NCBI RefSeq assembly: GCF_026544205.1
Contig: NZ_JALNUI010000005.1
Span: forward strand, 97,617-161,616
DNA from: Curtobacterium sp. GC_Cur_3
GTDB taxonomy: Bacteria; Actinomycetota; Actinomycetes; Actinomycetales; Microbacteriaceae
Length of the DNA stretch: 64,000 nt
Direction of reading: 5' to 3'
The position numbers were made by a program, and so were the translations under genes. Below the pieces are notes generated by a model. The model searched no databases. It was not told the origin of the DNA and saw nothing but the letters and a program-made list of their open reading frames with translations. Positions 35,543 to 44,361 of the stretch are shown here, piece by piece; within the stretch, counting starts at the first letter, position 1, and each line of letters opens with the position of its first letter.

Positions 35543-36757
35543 GTGCAGAACACCCGAGTCCTCGTCTCCGGCGCGAGCATCGCCGGCCCCGCCCTGGCGT
35601 ACTGGCTGCACCGGTCCGGGTTCGACGTCACCGTCGTCGAGAAGGCCGGCAGCATCCGACCCGGCGGGCAGGCCGTGGACTTCAAGGGGCCGATCCACCT
35701 GCGCGTCCTGCGCGAGATGGGCATCCTCGACGAGGTGCGCGCCGCCGACGTCCGTGACGAGGACGGCATCATCGTGAACGCCGCCGGCCGGAAGGTCGGG
35801 ACGGCCCCCGGTGCCTTCGGCGCGGGCGAGGTGAACATCCCCCGTGGCGACCTCGCCCGGATCCTGCACCGGCTGACCGAGGACACCGTCGAGTACGTCT
35901 TCGGGGACTCGATCACGAGCCTGACCGACACCGGCGACGGCGTCGACGCGACGTTCGAGCACGGAGCACCGCGGACGTTCGACCTGGTCGTCGGCGCGGA
36001 CGGCATGCACTCCACCGTCCGCCGGCTGGCGTTCGGACCCGAGTCGGAGCACGTCACGCACCTCGGCTACCACTACGTCCTGGCCGACCTCGACACCGGC
36101 CCCGACGACGTCATCTACAGCGAACCGGGCATCACCGTCATGCTCGGCGGGACCAAGGCGCCGGCGTTCTTCGTCTTCGCCGGCCCACCGCTGCCCCCGG
36201 CGCGCGACGACGTGGCCCGGCAGAAGCAGCAGGTGACCGAGGCGCTCCGCCGTGGGAAGTGGCGGATCCCCGAGCTGCTGGAGCAGCTGCCCGACGCCCG
36301 CGACTTCTACACGGACTCGATCAGCCGTGCGACGGTCGACCACTGGTCCCGCGGCCGCGTCGTGCTGCTCGGCGACTCCGCGTGGGGGAACGCCCTCGGC
36401 GGGTACGGCACCGGCCTCGCCGTCGTGGGCGCGTACGTCCTCGCCGGGGAACTGGCGCGTGCCGGCGGTGACCACGTCATCGCGTTCGAGACGTTCGAGC
36501 GCCGCTACCGGGACTACGCGTCGATCTCGCACAAGGTGAACGCCGGCAAGCTCCTCGCACCGAGGACGGCCGCCGGCATCCGCGTCCGCAACCTGCTGTT
36601 CAGTGCCCTGGCCGTCTTCAGTCCGCTCATCCGGGTCATCGACCGACCCGCCTCGAACCTCGTGCTCGAGGACTACGAGGTCGGTCGCACCGACCGGGAC
36701 ACCGATTCCCGCACTGGTCCGCACGCGGGCACGACCGGTGTCGGGGGCGCGGACTAG
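35543..36757 (+). CDS. FAD-dependent monooxygenase (PHBH/TetX-like)
   Basis: 404 residues from GTG 35543 with AAGGAG upstream. FAD-binding: VLVSGASIAGPALAYWLHRSG (GxGxxG variant GASIAG), E at the end of strand 2 (VVEKAG), DLVVGADGMHSTVRR (DG motif) and GRVVLLGDSAWGNALGGYGTG (GD motif). It resembles aromatic hydroxylases and TetX-like flavoproteins that oxidise phenols or drugs using NAD(P)H and O2. Divergent from the SMR operon, so resistance or catabolism of an aromatic compound is possible but unproven. Confidence 0.92.
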   Translation: MQNTRVLVSGASIAGPALAYWLHRSGFDVTVVEKAGSIRPGGQAVDFKGPIHLRVLREMGILDEVRAADVRDEDGIIVNAAGRKVGTAPGAFGAGEVNIPRGDLARILHRLTEDTVEYVFGDSITSLTDTGDGVDATFEHGAPRTFDLVVGADGMHSTVRRLAFGPESEHVTHLGYHYVLADLDTGPDDVIYSEPGITVMLGGTKAPAFFVFAGPPLPPARDDVARQKQQVTEALRRGKWRIPELLEQLPDARDFYTDSISRATVDHWSRGRVVLLGDSAWGNALGGYGTGLAVVGAYVLAGELARAGGDHVIAFETFERRYRDYASISHKVNAGKLLAPRTAAGIRVRNLLFSALAVFSPLIRVIDRPASNLVLEDYEVGRTDRDTDSRTGPHAGTTGVGGAD

Positions 36758-36814
36758 CGTCGCGGGCGCGGCGACCGGCATCGATCGACGCGACCCCGTC
36801 CCGAGGAGCCGCCC

Positions 36815-38164
36815 GTGCCGCTGCAGCCCATCTCCCGTCGCTCGGTGCTCGTCGGTGCGTTCGGGTTGGCCGCGGCCGGGGCCCTCAGCGGGTGCGTCGC
36901 GAACAACGGTCCCGTGCCGAGCACCGCCGCAGCTGGGTCGAAGGCCGACATCGGCGAGGTCGAGGGCACGATCCGCTTCGCGTTCTGGGGTGGCAGCGAC
37001 GGGGAGAACGCCGGGTTCGCCCACGCGAAGAAGGTGTTCGAGGCCCGGCACCCGAAGGCCACCATCGTGCTGCAGACGCTGCCCTACGACGGGTTCTTCT
37101 CCGGCATCGACCGGGGCATCCTGTCGCGAACGGCACCGGACGTCTTCCGGGTCGACTACACGAGCATCGGCAAGTACACCTCGCACGGGGTGCTGCTCGA
37201 CATCACGCCGTACCTGAGCGCCACCGAGTCCGCCGGCTTCCTGCCCGCACTCCGCGACGCCGTCCGGTTCGAGGGCCGCACCTACGGCGTCCCGCACCAG
37301 ACCGACACCTCGGCGATCGCGTTCAGCCGCGACGCCCTCGACGAAGCGGGCATCGGCGCGGTGCCCGACCGGCTCGAGGACGCCTGGACGTGGGAGGAGT
37401 TCACCGCGGTCGCGACGAAGCTCCGCAAGGCCCTGCCGGACGACAAGTACCCCTTCGCGTACGACTGGACCGCCGCCGGCGCCTACCGCTGGGCGAGCTT
37501 CCTCTACCAGGCGGGCGGGTCGCTCCTGACGCCGTCGTTGAAGCACTCGGCGGTCGACGGCGACCCCGCGCGCAAGGCCATGGCGTTCACGCAGCGGTTC
37601 TTCGACGAGCGCTGGGTGCCGGCGAACAACACGATCAAGACGACCGTCTACTCGGACAACTTCTTCCTGAACCAGACCGTCGCGATGACGTTCATCGGCG
37701 ACTTCCTGGTGCCCGAGCTCGCCGACACGAAGAACGGCTACCAGGGCGGCAAGTGGGCGACCACGTACATGCCCCGCGACCAGGCAGCCGCATCCGACCT
37801 CGGCGGGAACGCCGTCGTCGCCACCCGTGACACCGAGCACCCGGAGCTCGCGGCCGCGTTCCTCAAGTTCCTCGTGGAAGAGGCCCAGATGCGTGACTTC
37901 TGCCAGCGGGCGAACGAGCTGCCGACGCTGAAGAGCCTGGCGGACACGCCCCTCGACTACGCCGTGCGCCCGGACGTGATGGACGTCTTCACGCAGCAGG
38001 CCACGACGATCACCGAGACCGCCGTCCGCGAGACCGTCGTGCCCGGGTTCGCCTCGGTCAACACGGCGCTGCAGGACCAGCTCGAGCTCGCCTTCCACGG
38101 CCGCGGGACCGACGCCGCGGTGACGGCAATCGACGCCGCCGTCGAGCAGGCGGTGGCGGCGTGA
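36815..38164 (+). CDS. ABC transporter sugar-binding lipoprotein
   Basis: 449 residues from GTG 36815 with GAGGAG upstream. The N-terminus has RR (SRRSVLVGAFGLAAAG) and a lipobox LSGC (Cys29), so Tat-exported lipoprotein is likely. Family 1 solute-binding layout: TIRFAFWGGSDG, DVFRVDYTSIGKY, YGVPHQTDTSAIAFSRDAL, WTWEEFTAVATKL, and a C-terminal GNAVVATRDTEHPELAAAF. Substrate probably an oligosaccharide. First gene of an operon with two permeases and a kinase. Confidence 0.95.
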   Translation: MPLQPISRRSVLVGAFGLAAAGALSGCVANNGPVPSTAAAGSKADIGEVEGTIRFAFWGGSDGENAGFAHAKKVFEARHPKATIVLQTLPYDGFFSGIDRGILSRTAPDVFRVDYTSIGKYTSHGVLLDITPYLSATESAGFLPALRDAVRFEGRTYGVPHQTDTSAIAFSRDALDEAGIGAVPDRLEDAWTWEEFTAVATKLRKALPDDKYPFAYDWTAAGAYRWASFLYQAGGSLLTPSLKHSAVDGDPARKAMAFTQRFFDERWVPANNTIKTTVYSDNFFLNQTVAMTFIGDFLVPELADTKNGYQGGKWATTYMPRDQAAASDLGGNAVVATRDTEHPELAAAFLKFLVEEAQMRDFCQRANELPTLKSLADTPLDYAVRPDVMDVFTQQATTITETAVRETVVPGFASVNTALQDQLELAFHGRGTDAAVTAIDAAVEQAVAA

Positions 38165-39120
38165 CCGGCGCAGCCGAGCGCATCGGCGGAGCCACCGCGG
38201 GCGGGGCCGTCCGTCGGGGTCCGCGCCGGACGGTCGGGGGGTTCCGGGGGTCCAGCGGGGCCGCGGCGACGGCGTTCCTGGTGCCGAACGTCGTCCTCAT
38301 CGTGGTCTTCACGCTGCTGCCGCTCGTCTACGCCCTGGTCATCAGCTTCCAGGACCTCGACTCCCTCGGTGGCACGAGCTGGGCGGGCCTCGGCAACTAC
38401 GCGCGCCTGGTGACGGACCCGGTGTTCTGGCAGTCGGTGGCGAACACGGGCGTCTTCACGCTGTTCACGGTGCCGGTCGGCATGGCCATCGGGCTCGGCG
38501 TCGCGGTGCTGCTCAACGGCGTGCTGCCCGGGCGTGCGGTCTTCCGGACGATCATCTTCCTGCCGCTGGTGGTCTCCGGCGTCGCGACCGGTGTCCTCGG
38601 CGCGTGGATGTTCGACCAGAACAACGGCTTCGTCGACGAGTTCCTCCGCTCCCTCGGGCTGCCGCAGATCCAGTGGCAGTCGAGTGGCGGCTGGGCGATG
38701 ACGGCCGTGATCCTGATGACGCTGTGGCAGCGCATCGGCTTCGACATGCTCATCTACCTCGCCGGGCTGCAGGGCGTCGACCCCGCGGTGCAGGAAGCGG
38801 CGACGACCGACGGTGCGAGCGGCTGGCAGCGCTTCCGGCTCATCACGTTCCCGCTGCTCGGCCCGTCCACGTTCTTCCTGCTCGTGATGAACCTCATCTA
38901 CTCGTTCCAGGTGTTCGACACCGTGTGGGCGATGACCCGCGGTGGCCCCGGCTACGGCACCACCACGATCGTGTCCTACGCGTACCGGGTGGCCTTCGAC
39001 GAGCACGGCCCCCAGCTGCTCGGGTACGGCGCCGCGGTGGGCATCGTCATCTACCTCGTGACCCTGCTCATCACGGGCCTCCAGTGGCGGTTCAACGCCG
39101 GACGGGACCAGACCGACTGA
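38161..39120 (+). CDS. Carbohydrate ABC transporter permease (MalF-like)
   Basis: 319 residues from GTG 38161, overlapping the binding-protein stop by four bases. Six transmembrane segments. The EAA loop EAATTDGASGWQRFRLITFP contacts the shared ATPase. The N-terminal tail is Arg/Gly-rich (about 35 residues). Forms the pore with the next gene product. No ATPase is encoded in the operon, as for many actinobacterial sugar importers served by one common MsiK/MalK-type ATPase. Confidence 0.95.
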   Translation: MTGAAERIGGATAGGAVRRGPRRTVGGFRGSSGAAATAFLVPNVVLIVVFTLLPLVYALVISFQDLDSLGGTSWAGLGNYARLVTDPVFWQSVANTGVFTLFTVPVGMAIGLGVAVLLNGVLPGRAVFRTIIFLPLVVSGVATGVLGAWMFDQNNGFVDEFLRSLGLPQIQWQSSGGWAMTAVILMTLWQRIGFDMLIYLAGLQGVDPAVQEAATTDGASGWQRFRLITFPLLGPSTFFLLVMNLIYSFQVFDTVWAMTRGGPGYGTTTIVSYAYRVAFDEHGPQLLGYGAAVGIVIYLVTLLITGLQWRFNAGRDQTD

Positions 39121-40025
39121 TGACCTCCACCACCTGGGACACCGGCGCCGCCGACTCCGCACCCGCTGCCGCCGCCCGCACCGCCACCCGGTCGCCGAGG
39201 AAGCGCCGCGGACGACTGCTCTGGCTGCGGCTGACCGTCGCGGTCATCGTGACCGTCGTGATGGCGTTCCCGCTCTACTGGATGCTGCTCACCGCGTTCT
39301 CGACCCGGGCCGACCTGTACGCGCCGGGGCTGCAGCTCTGGCCGGGGCACTTCACGATCCAGAACTTCGTCCGTCCGTTCCAGGAGTTCCCGGTCTGGCG
39401 CTGGTTCGGCAACTCGCTGCTGATCTCCGTCGTCGTCACGGTCATCACCGTCGTGTGCAACCTGCTCGCCGGGTACGCCTTCGCCAAGCTGCGCTTCCGC
39501 GGCCGCAACGCCCTGTTCCTGGTGCTGCTGTCGACGCTGATGATCCCGCCGCAGGCGATCATCGTGCCGCAGTTCTTCATCTCGATCGGCCTGCACCTGT
39601 ACGGCGGACTGTGGGCGGTCATCCTGCCAGAGGCCGCGGCGATCTTCGGGGTGTTCCTGGCCCGGCAGTTCTTCCTCGCCGTGCCCGACGAGCTCATCGA
39701 GGCCGCCCAGCTCGACGGCGCCGGCCGCTTCCGCACGTTCGTGTCGGTCGTGCTCCCGCTCTGCCGGCCGCTGCTCGCCGTGCTGGTGCTCCTGACGTTC
39801 ATGGGCGAGTGGAACGCCTTCGGCTGGCCGCTCGTCGCCCTGTCCGGCAACCAGGACCTGTTCACCGTCCCGATCGGCATCGTCGGAACGCTGCAGGGCC
39901 AGTACACGTCGGACTACGGCGCGATCATGGCCGTCAACCTGCTGATGATCCTGCCGATCGTCGCCCTGTTCCTGGCCTTCCAGCGGTACTTCGTCGAGGG
40001 GCTGTCGCGGAGCGGCCTGCGGTGA
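39120..40025 (+). CDS. Carbohydrate ABC transporter permease (MalG-like)
   Basis: 301 residues from ATG 39120 (TGATG overlap). Six helices; FPLYWMLLTAFSTRADLY opening, EAA motif EAAQLDGAGRFRTFVSVVLP, and the C-terminal LFLAFQRYFVEGLSRSGLR typical of MalG-like subunits. The first 30 residues are Ala/Thr/Arg-rich and cytoplasmic. GTGA overlap with the kinase gene downstream. Confidence 0.95.
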   Translation: MTSTTWDTGAADSAPAAAARTATRSPRKRRGRLLWLRLTVAVIVTVVMAFPLYWMLLTAFSTRADLYAPGLQLWPGHFTIQNFVRPFQEFPVWRWFGNSLLISVVVTVITVVCNLLAGYAFAKLRFRGRNALFLVLLSTLMIPPQAIIVPQFFISIGLHLYGGLWAVILPEAAAIFGVFLARQFFLAVPDELIEAAQLDGAGRFRTFVSVVLPLCRPLLAVLVLLTFMGEWNAFGWPLVALSGNQDLFTVPIGIVGTLQGQYTSDYGAIMAVNLLMILPIVALFLAFQRYFVEGLSRSGLR

Positions 40026-41029
40026 GCGCAGCCGAACCGACGACTGGCCGCCCGACTCCAGAGGACGCCCGCCACTGGATCACCGCCGACTTCGCGATGC
40101 AGGTCGCCGCGATCGAGGAAGTGTCCGGCGGCACCGACGTCTCCGCCGTCGTCTGGCGGTTCGTCGACGACACCGGTGACGCCTGGGCCGCGAAGTGGAC
40201 CACCCGCACCACCACGACCGGCACGCGCCTGGTCGGGTCGATGGCCGACGCCGGGCTCGACCGCGCCCCGGGGACCGTCCCGACCGTGGACGGCCGCCGC
40301 CGCAGTCGTCGTGGCGGTGGGCGGCTCGCCGTCTCGCGCTGGTCCGAGGGCGAGGACGCCGCCACGGTCGGCCTCGACCTCGACGGCTGGCACGCCTACG
40401 GGGAGCTCCTCGCCGACGTGCACGCCCACGCGTTCCCGCTCCCACCGCGTCGGCAGGGCGCACGCCGGGGGATCCGGCGCCGACGGCAGCGGTACCGTGC
40501 CGCGATCCGCATGCTGGATGCGCGACCCACGGGAGACGACGTCCTCCGCCTGTGGCGCGACGCCCGACCCCGGATCGCCCTGCTGCAGCAGGGCACGACG
40601 CTCGCCTCGGCAGCGCCCGGCGAACGCGTCCCGTGCCACGGCGACCCGCACCTCGGCAACGTCCTGGTGGAACCGGACAGCGGGCTGCGGCTGGTCGACT
40701 GGGACGAGGCCGTCGTCGCCCCGCGCGAGCTCGACCTGCACCTCGTCGAGTTCAGCGTGCTGTTCGCCCCGGCTTCGCCCGAGGAGCTCGCCGCGTTCCG
40801 TGCCGGCTACGGACCCGTCGTCCTCGACGAGCACCGCCTGGTCCGGTACGCCTGCGTCCGCGCGCTCGAGGACCTGACGTCGACGATGACGGCGGCACTC
40901 GACGGATCCGACGAGGACCGCACCGAGGCCCTCCGGGTCTTCACCGGGATCCTCGCCCCGACCGGCTCGGCCTCCCTGGTCGAGGACCGTCTGCGCGCCG
41001 CGCTGGCAGACGCGGCGACGCCGTCCTGA
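40022..41029 (+). CDS. APH-type small-molecule kinase, coupled to sugar ABC importer
   Basis: 335 residues from GTG 40022 overlapping the permease stop. Kinase motifs: VPCHGDPHLGNVLVEPD (Brenner HxDxxxxN) and LRLVDWDEAVVAPRELDL (DWD). A basic insertion at about 145-165 (RRQGARRGIRRRRQRYR) is notable. APH-fold enzymes also phosphorylate sugars or amino sugars; coupling to an importer suggests it phosphorylates the imported compound. The N-terminal beta-lobe Lys (AAKWTTR) is plausible. The substrate is inferred, not shown. Confidence 0.88.
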   Translation: MSAAEPTTGRPTPEDARHWITADFAMQVAAIEEVSGGTDVSAVVWRFVDDTGDAWAAKWTTRTTTTGTRLVGSMADAGLDRAPGTVPTVDGRRRSRRGGGRLAVSRWSEGEDAATVGLDLDGWHAYGELLADVHAHAFPLPPRRQGARRGIRRRRQRYRAAIRMLDARPTGDDVLRLWRDARPRIALLQQGTTLASAAPGERVPCHGDPHLGNVLVEPDSGLRLVDWDEAVVAPRELDLHLVEFSVLFAPASPEELAAFRAGYGPVVLDEHRLVRYACVRALEDLTSTMTAALDGSDEDRTEALRVFTGILAPTGSASLVEDRLRAALADAATPS

Positions 41030-41032
41030 CCA

Positions 41033-41085
41033 CGGACAGATGGGAGGCTCCCCACCGGTCCGGTGGGGAGCCTCCCGTCTGTCCG
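41033..41085. terminator. Bidirectional terminator palindrome, copy 7
   Basis: 53-bp element with CGGACAGA outer arms and inner GGGAGGCTCCCCACCGG facing CCGGTGGGGAGCCTCCC; only one G-T wobble. Located between the kinase gene and the convergent 43-residue ORF. Confidence 0.88.
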
Positions 41086-41120
41086 CTGGTCGCGGTCTGT
41101 CAGCTGGTCGCCGTGAGTGG

Positions 41121-41252
41121 TCAGTCGTGGCCGTTGATCAGGCCGAGGTAGCGCCCGAAGCGGGGCGTCGGCTCGTCGTGGAGCGCGCGCGGCGCGGGCC
41201 AGCAGTCGAGCTCGTCGAGGGTCGCGGTGGAACGGTCGAGGTCGTGGCTCAT
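41121..41252 (-). CDS. Small ORF, 43 residues, strong ribosome-binding site
   Basis: MSHDLDRSTATLDELDCWPA opens a 43-codon frame ending in RFGRYLGLINGHD. GAAGAAGGAGCACCCC precedes ATG 41252 with ideal spacing, stronger than most starts here. The protein is acidic at the N-terminus, with one Cys-Trp pair and a basic C-terminal half. No membrane helix. It lies downstream of the marR gene on the same strand (72-bp gap) and upstream of a terminator. It may be a regulatory or effector peptide; the family is unknown. Confidence 0.6.
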   Translation of the reverse strand: MSHDLDRSTATLDELDCWPAPRALHDEPTPRFGRYLGLINGHD

Positions 41253-41324
41253 GGGGTGCTCCTTCTTCGGGGGTGAGGAGTACTACGCCGGAGCGGTGTC
41301 AGCCATTCCCGCGGTGCCCCGCCG

Positions 41325-41822
41325 TCAGGCGGTTCCCGGGGAACCGGCCGCCGGTTCGCGTTCCCCGGACATCTCGCCGCCGAGGAGCGGCAGCAACGCG
41401 GACGCGACCACCTCGGCGCCGGTGGCGTCGTCGCCGACCGTGACCGGTGCGAACCACGTGTTGCTCGCGAGGACGACCGGGAACGCACGGGACAGCAGTT
41501 CGCGCCCGGCCGAGGTGAGCGTCAGGCGCGACAGCCGCCCGCGACCCGGCTCGGCACCGCGCACCAGCAGCCCGCGCGCACCGAGTGTGCCGACGAGCGC
41601 GGTCATGCTCTGCGGCCGCACGCCGACCGCACGGGCGAGCTCGGCCTGGCTGAGCTCCTCGGACGTGGCGAGCTGGACGAGCACGCCGAACTCCACGGGC
41701 GTGAGCTCCATCGGCGCCAGCTCGGTCGCCAGGCGTCGTGCGAGTTCGCGGCCGGCGCGGATGACCGTCCAGGCGGCGACCGCGTCGACGTCGTCACGCG
41801 ATGCTGCGAACTCCGGGGGCAC
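41325..41822 (-). CDS. MarR family transcriptional regulator
   Basis: 165 residues from GTG 41822, 6 nt after TACGAT. Winged-helix core: LTPVEFGVLVQLATSEELSQ, AELARAVGVRPQSMTALVGTLGARGLLVRG, then the wing GRGRLSRLTLTSAGRELL. The C-terminal 25 residues are acidic/Pro-rich. Divergent from an NmrA-like gene across 58 bp holding a TATCAG-N4-CTGATA palindrome, so MarR control of that reductase is probable. Confidence 0.94.
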   Translation of the reverse strand: MPPEFAASRDDVDAVAAWTVIRAGRELARRLATELAPMELTPVEFGVLVQLATSEELSQAELARAVGVRPQSMTALVGTLGARGLLVRGAEPGRGRLSRLTLTSAGRELLSRAFPVVLASNTWFAPVTVGDDATGAEVVASALLPLLGGEMSGEREPAAGSPGTA

Positions 41823-41850
41823 CGCTCGATCGTAGCGGAGGAGGGGCTAC

Positions 41851-41866
41851 TATCAGGTAACTGATA
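41851..41866. promoter_or_regulatory. MarR operator TATCAGGTAACTGATA
   Basis: Perfect 6-bp arms TATCAG/CTGATA with a 4-nt spacer, typical MarR spacing, at the centre of the divergent region and just upstream of the NmrA-like gene's AAGGAG site. Confidence 0.7.
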
Positions 41867-41880
41867 CCGAAGGAGACGAC

Positions 41881-42756
41881 ATGAGCGACATCGTGGCAGT
41901 CACAGGAGCGACCGGGGACGTCGGCGGCAAGACGGTCGAGGCCCTCCGCGCCGCGGGGAAGACCGTCCGGGCGATCGCGCGGCGGCGGGAGCAGGTCGAG
42001 GCCTTCCGGGCCCGCGGGATCGATGCCAGACAGGCGGACCTCGGGGACCTGCCCGCCCTGACGGCGGCACTCGAGGGCGTCGACCAGGTGTTCCTGGTCA
42101 CGGCGGCGACCCAGCAGCAGCGAGAGCACGGCGCGGTCGGCGTGCAGGCCGCGCAGCGTGCCGGGGTGCGGGCGCTCGTGCACCTGTCGGGCGGGGACGC
42201 GGCGCTGGGGTCGACGATCCCGTGGGCTCGCGCGGTGGCGGAGATCGACGTGGACGTGCGGGCCAGTAATCTGGAGTGGACGATCCTGCACCCGTCGGGC
42301 TTCATGACGAACCTGGTGCCGTCCGGGCCGGCGATCCGCCGCGGGTTCTTCCCGCAGACGATGGGCCGCGGGGTGATCGACTGGATCGACAGCCAGGACA
42401 TCGCCAGGGTGGCCGCACGGGTGCTGACCGACGGCGTGCACGTCGGAGCCGAGCCCGTGCTCACCGGGCCCGAGCTGCTCGACGGCCGCGGGGTCGCCCG
42501 GGCGTTGAGCCAGGGCCTCGGACGGCGGGTGCGGTACGTGCACCTGCCCAGTCGAGCGTTCGCGGGCCTGCTGCGGGCGACCGGCATGCCCGCGTGGCAG
42601 GCGGCAGGGCTGCGTCAGCAGTTCGGCATCGTCGCCCGACACGGCCTCGACGGCATCGCGGTGCACACGGACGAGGTCGAGCGGATCACCGGGACGCCGG
42701 CGCGGTCGATGGCGGACTGGGCGCGGGCGTCGCGGGGGGTGTTGCTGGGGCGCTGA
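41881..42756 (+). CDS. NmrA-like NAD(P)-binding protein
   Basis: 291 residues. Atypical SDR: VAVTGATGDVGGKTVEAL (GxxGxxG), then IARRREQVEAF with basic residues favouring NADP(H), HLSGGDAA and WTILHPSGFMTNLV. It resembles quinone reductase (QOR2)/azoreductase-type NmrA proteins. SD AAGGAG at 41870-41875. Controlled by the divergent MarR, so probably a quinone- or electrophile-inducible reductase (inference). Confidence 0.9.
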   Translation: MSDIVAVTGATGDVGGKTVEALRAAGKTVRAIARRREQVEAFRARGIDARQADLGDLPALTAALEGVDQVFLVTAATQQQREHGAVGVQAAQRAGVRALVHLSGGDAALGSTIPWARAVAEIDVDVRASNLEWTILHPSGFMTNLVPSGPAIRRGFFPQTMGRGVIDWIDSQDIARVAARVLTDGVHVGAEPVLTGPELLDGRGVARALSQGLGRRVRYVHLPSRAFAGLLRATGMPAWQAAGLRQQFGIVARHGLDGIAVHTDEVERITGTPARSMADWARASRGVLLGR

Positions 42757-42802
42757 CGGCGACTGACACCCACGCCAGCCGCCGAGCGCGCACACTGGGA
42801 CC

Positions 42803-43750
42803 ATGGCTGCGATCGACCTCCGTACGCGACTGCTCGGCCGACTGCTCAGCGCCGCCTCGGTCACCCGCCGGTCGGAGGAGCAGATCCTCGCCGACCAGCG
42901 CCGCGAGATCGGCCACAACCCCGTCGTCGACCTGCTGCTGGGCGGACTCACCCCGGGCATCGCCGTCCGCGACACCACCGCCACCGGCGCGGACGGCCCG
43001 ATCGGCGTCCGCGTCTACCGGCCCACGACCTTCCGCGGCACGCCCCCGCTCGTCGTCCTCATCCACGGCGGCGGCTGGACGTCCGGGTCGCTCGACACCT
43101 ACGACTGGCTCGCCAGCAGCATCGCCCGGGACGCCCAGGCCGTGGTCGCCTCCCTGGACTACCGCCTGGCCCCCGGCGCGCGCTGGCCCGCCGCCGCCGA
43201 GGACTCCTACGCCGCCACCGTCGACCTCGTCGGCCGCGGCCACGAGCTCGGTGCCGACACGAGCCGCCTGGCCGTCGTCGGCGACAGCGCGGGTGGCAAC
43301 CTCGCCGCCGTCGTCGCCCTCGTGGCACGTGACCGCTCCGGCCCGCCGATCGCGTTCCAGGGCCTCATCTACCCCGCCACCGACCTGACGATGGCGAGTC
43401 CGTCCATCGACGAGAACGCGCACGCCCCGATCCTGACGAAGGCGGACATGCTCGCCTTCCGCGGCCACTACCTGGCGGGCCAGGACCCGACCGACCCGTA
43501 CGCCTCGCCGCTCTTCGCCGACCTGACCGGCCTGCCGCCGGCCCTGGTCCAGGTGGCCGAGCACGACCCGCTCCGCGACGACGGCCTCCGCTACGCCGCA
43601 GCCCTCCTGGAGGCCGGGGTCGCCGTGCGCACGACGACCTACGTCGGCATGCCCCACGGCTTCATGGCCTTCCCCCGGATCAGCCGGGCCGTCCCGCAGG
43701 CGCTCGGCGAGCTGACGGCGGGGCTGCGGTCGGCACTGGCGTCCCCGTGA
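42803..43750 (+). CDS. Alpha/beta hydrolase, HSL-type esterase
   Basis: 315 residues. Hormone-sensitive-lipase family motifs: LIHGGGWTSG (oxyanion hole HGGG), VVGDSAGGNLAA (nucleophile GDSAGG), acid in AEHDPLRDDGL and His in MPHGFMAF. LDYRLAPGARWPAAAED is the conserved YRLAPE-like block. Start ATG 42803 follows CACACT by 6 nt. It is coupled by GTGA to a membrane protein. Short-chain ester hydrolysis in the cytosol is likely. Confidence 0.95.
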   Translation: MAAIDLRTRLLGRLLSAASVTRRSEEQILADQRREIGHNPVVDLLLGGLTPGIAVRDTTATGADGPIGVRVYRPTTFRGTPPLVVLIHGGGWTSGSLDTYDWLASSIARDAQAVVASLDYRLAPGARWPAAAEDSYAATVDLVGRGHELGADTSRLAVVGDSAGGNLAAVVALVARDRSGPPIAFQGLIYPATDLTMASPSIDENAHAPILTKADMLAFRGHYLAGQDPTDPYASPLFADLTGLPPALVQVAEHDPLRDDGLRYAAALLEAGVAVRTTTYVGMPHGFMAFPRISRAVPQALGELTAGLRSALASP

Positions 43751-44361
43751 TCGCCGCGGTCGGGCACGCGCTCGCCGTCCGCCTGCACGCGATCACCTTC
43801 GCGGCCGCCGGGCTCTGCACCGTCCTGATCGCCGTCGTGCCCGCCGGCACGGGCGCTCGGTCCGCCGCCGCGATCCTCGCCGGCACCCTGACGCTGGCCG
43901 GGCTCGGCATCATCGCCACGGGCCTGTCCGACGAGCGGCCCCTCCGCCAGGTCCCGCTCGCCATGCCGCTGCTGATGACCGCTGCCGGGGCCGCCGTCGT
44001 CAAGACGGTCCTGCTGCAGGCCGGTCGACCGCAGCCCGCGGTCCTGGCAGCCTCCGCCGTGGTCGGTCTCGTCGGCGGGCTCGCCGTCGCCGTCGCGGTC
44101 GTCCTGCTGCTCGTGGCCCGGTCGCGGCACCGGCTGACGATCGGCACCCTGGTCGGTCTCGGCCTGGTCGGGATGCCGGCGCTCGTCTCGAACACCCTGC
44201 TGCTCGTCCCCGGTGTCAGCGGTGACGTGAACCACGTCGCCACCATGGCCGGGGTCGTGGTCACGGGCGCCGGACTCCTGCTCATCGCCCTCGCTCTGGC
44301 CCGTCGGCCGATGGGCACCGCGACGGTCCGCGACGACGCTCGGCTGGCATCCCGCCGCTGA
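43747..44361 (+). CDS. Multi-pass membrane protein, unknown
   Basis: 204 residues from GTG 43747 overlapping the esterase stop. About six hydrophobic segments, very rich in Ala, Leu, Val and Gly. One His-rich start (GHALAVRLHAITF) and RSRHRLTIG between helices. No recognised family. Coupling to the HSL esterase hints at shared transcription only. Confidence 0.72.
   Translation: MIAAVGHALAVRLHAITFAAAGLCTVLIAVVPAGTGARSAAAILAGTLTLAGLGIIATGLSDERPLRQVPLAMPLLMTAAGAAVVKTVLLQAGRPQPAVLAASAVVGLVGGLAVAVAVVLLLVARSRHRLTIGTLVGLGLVGMPALVSNTLLLVPGVSGDVNHVATMAGVVVTGAGLLLIALALARRPMGTATVRDDARLASRR

Noticed and set aside
41121..41252. Lasso-peptide or other RiPP precursor
   Set aside because: No cyclase, protease or YcaO-type enzyme nearby, and the Gly-to-Asp/Glu ring spacing does not fit; kept only as a small ORF of unknown role.
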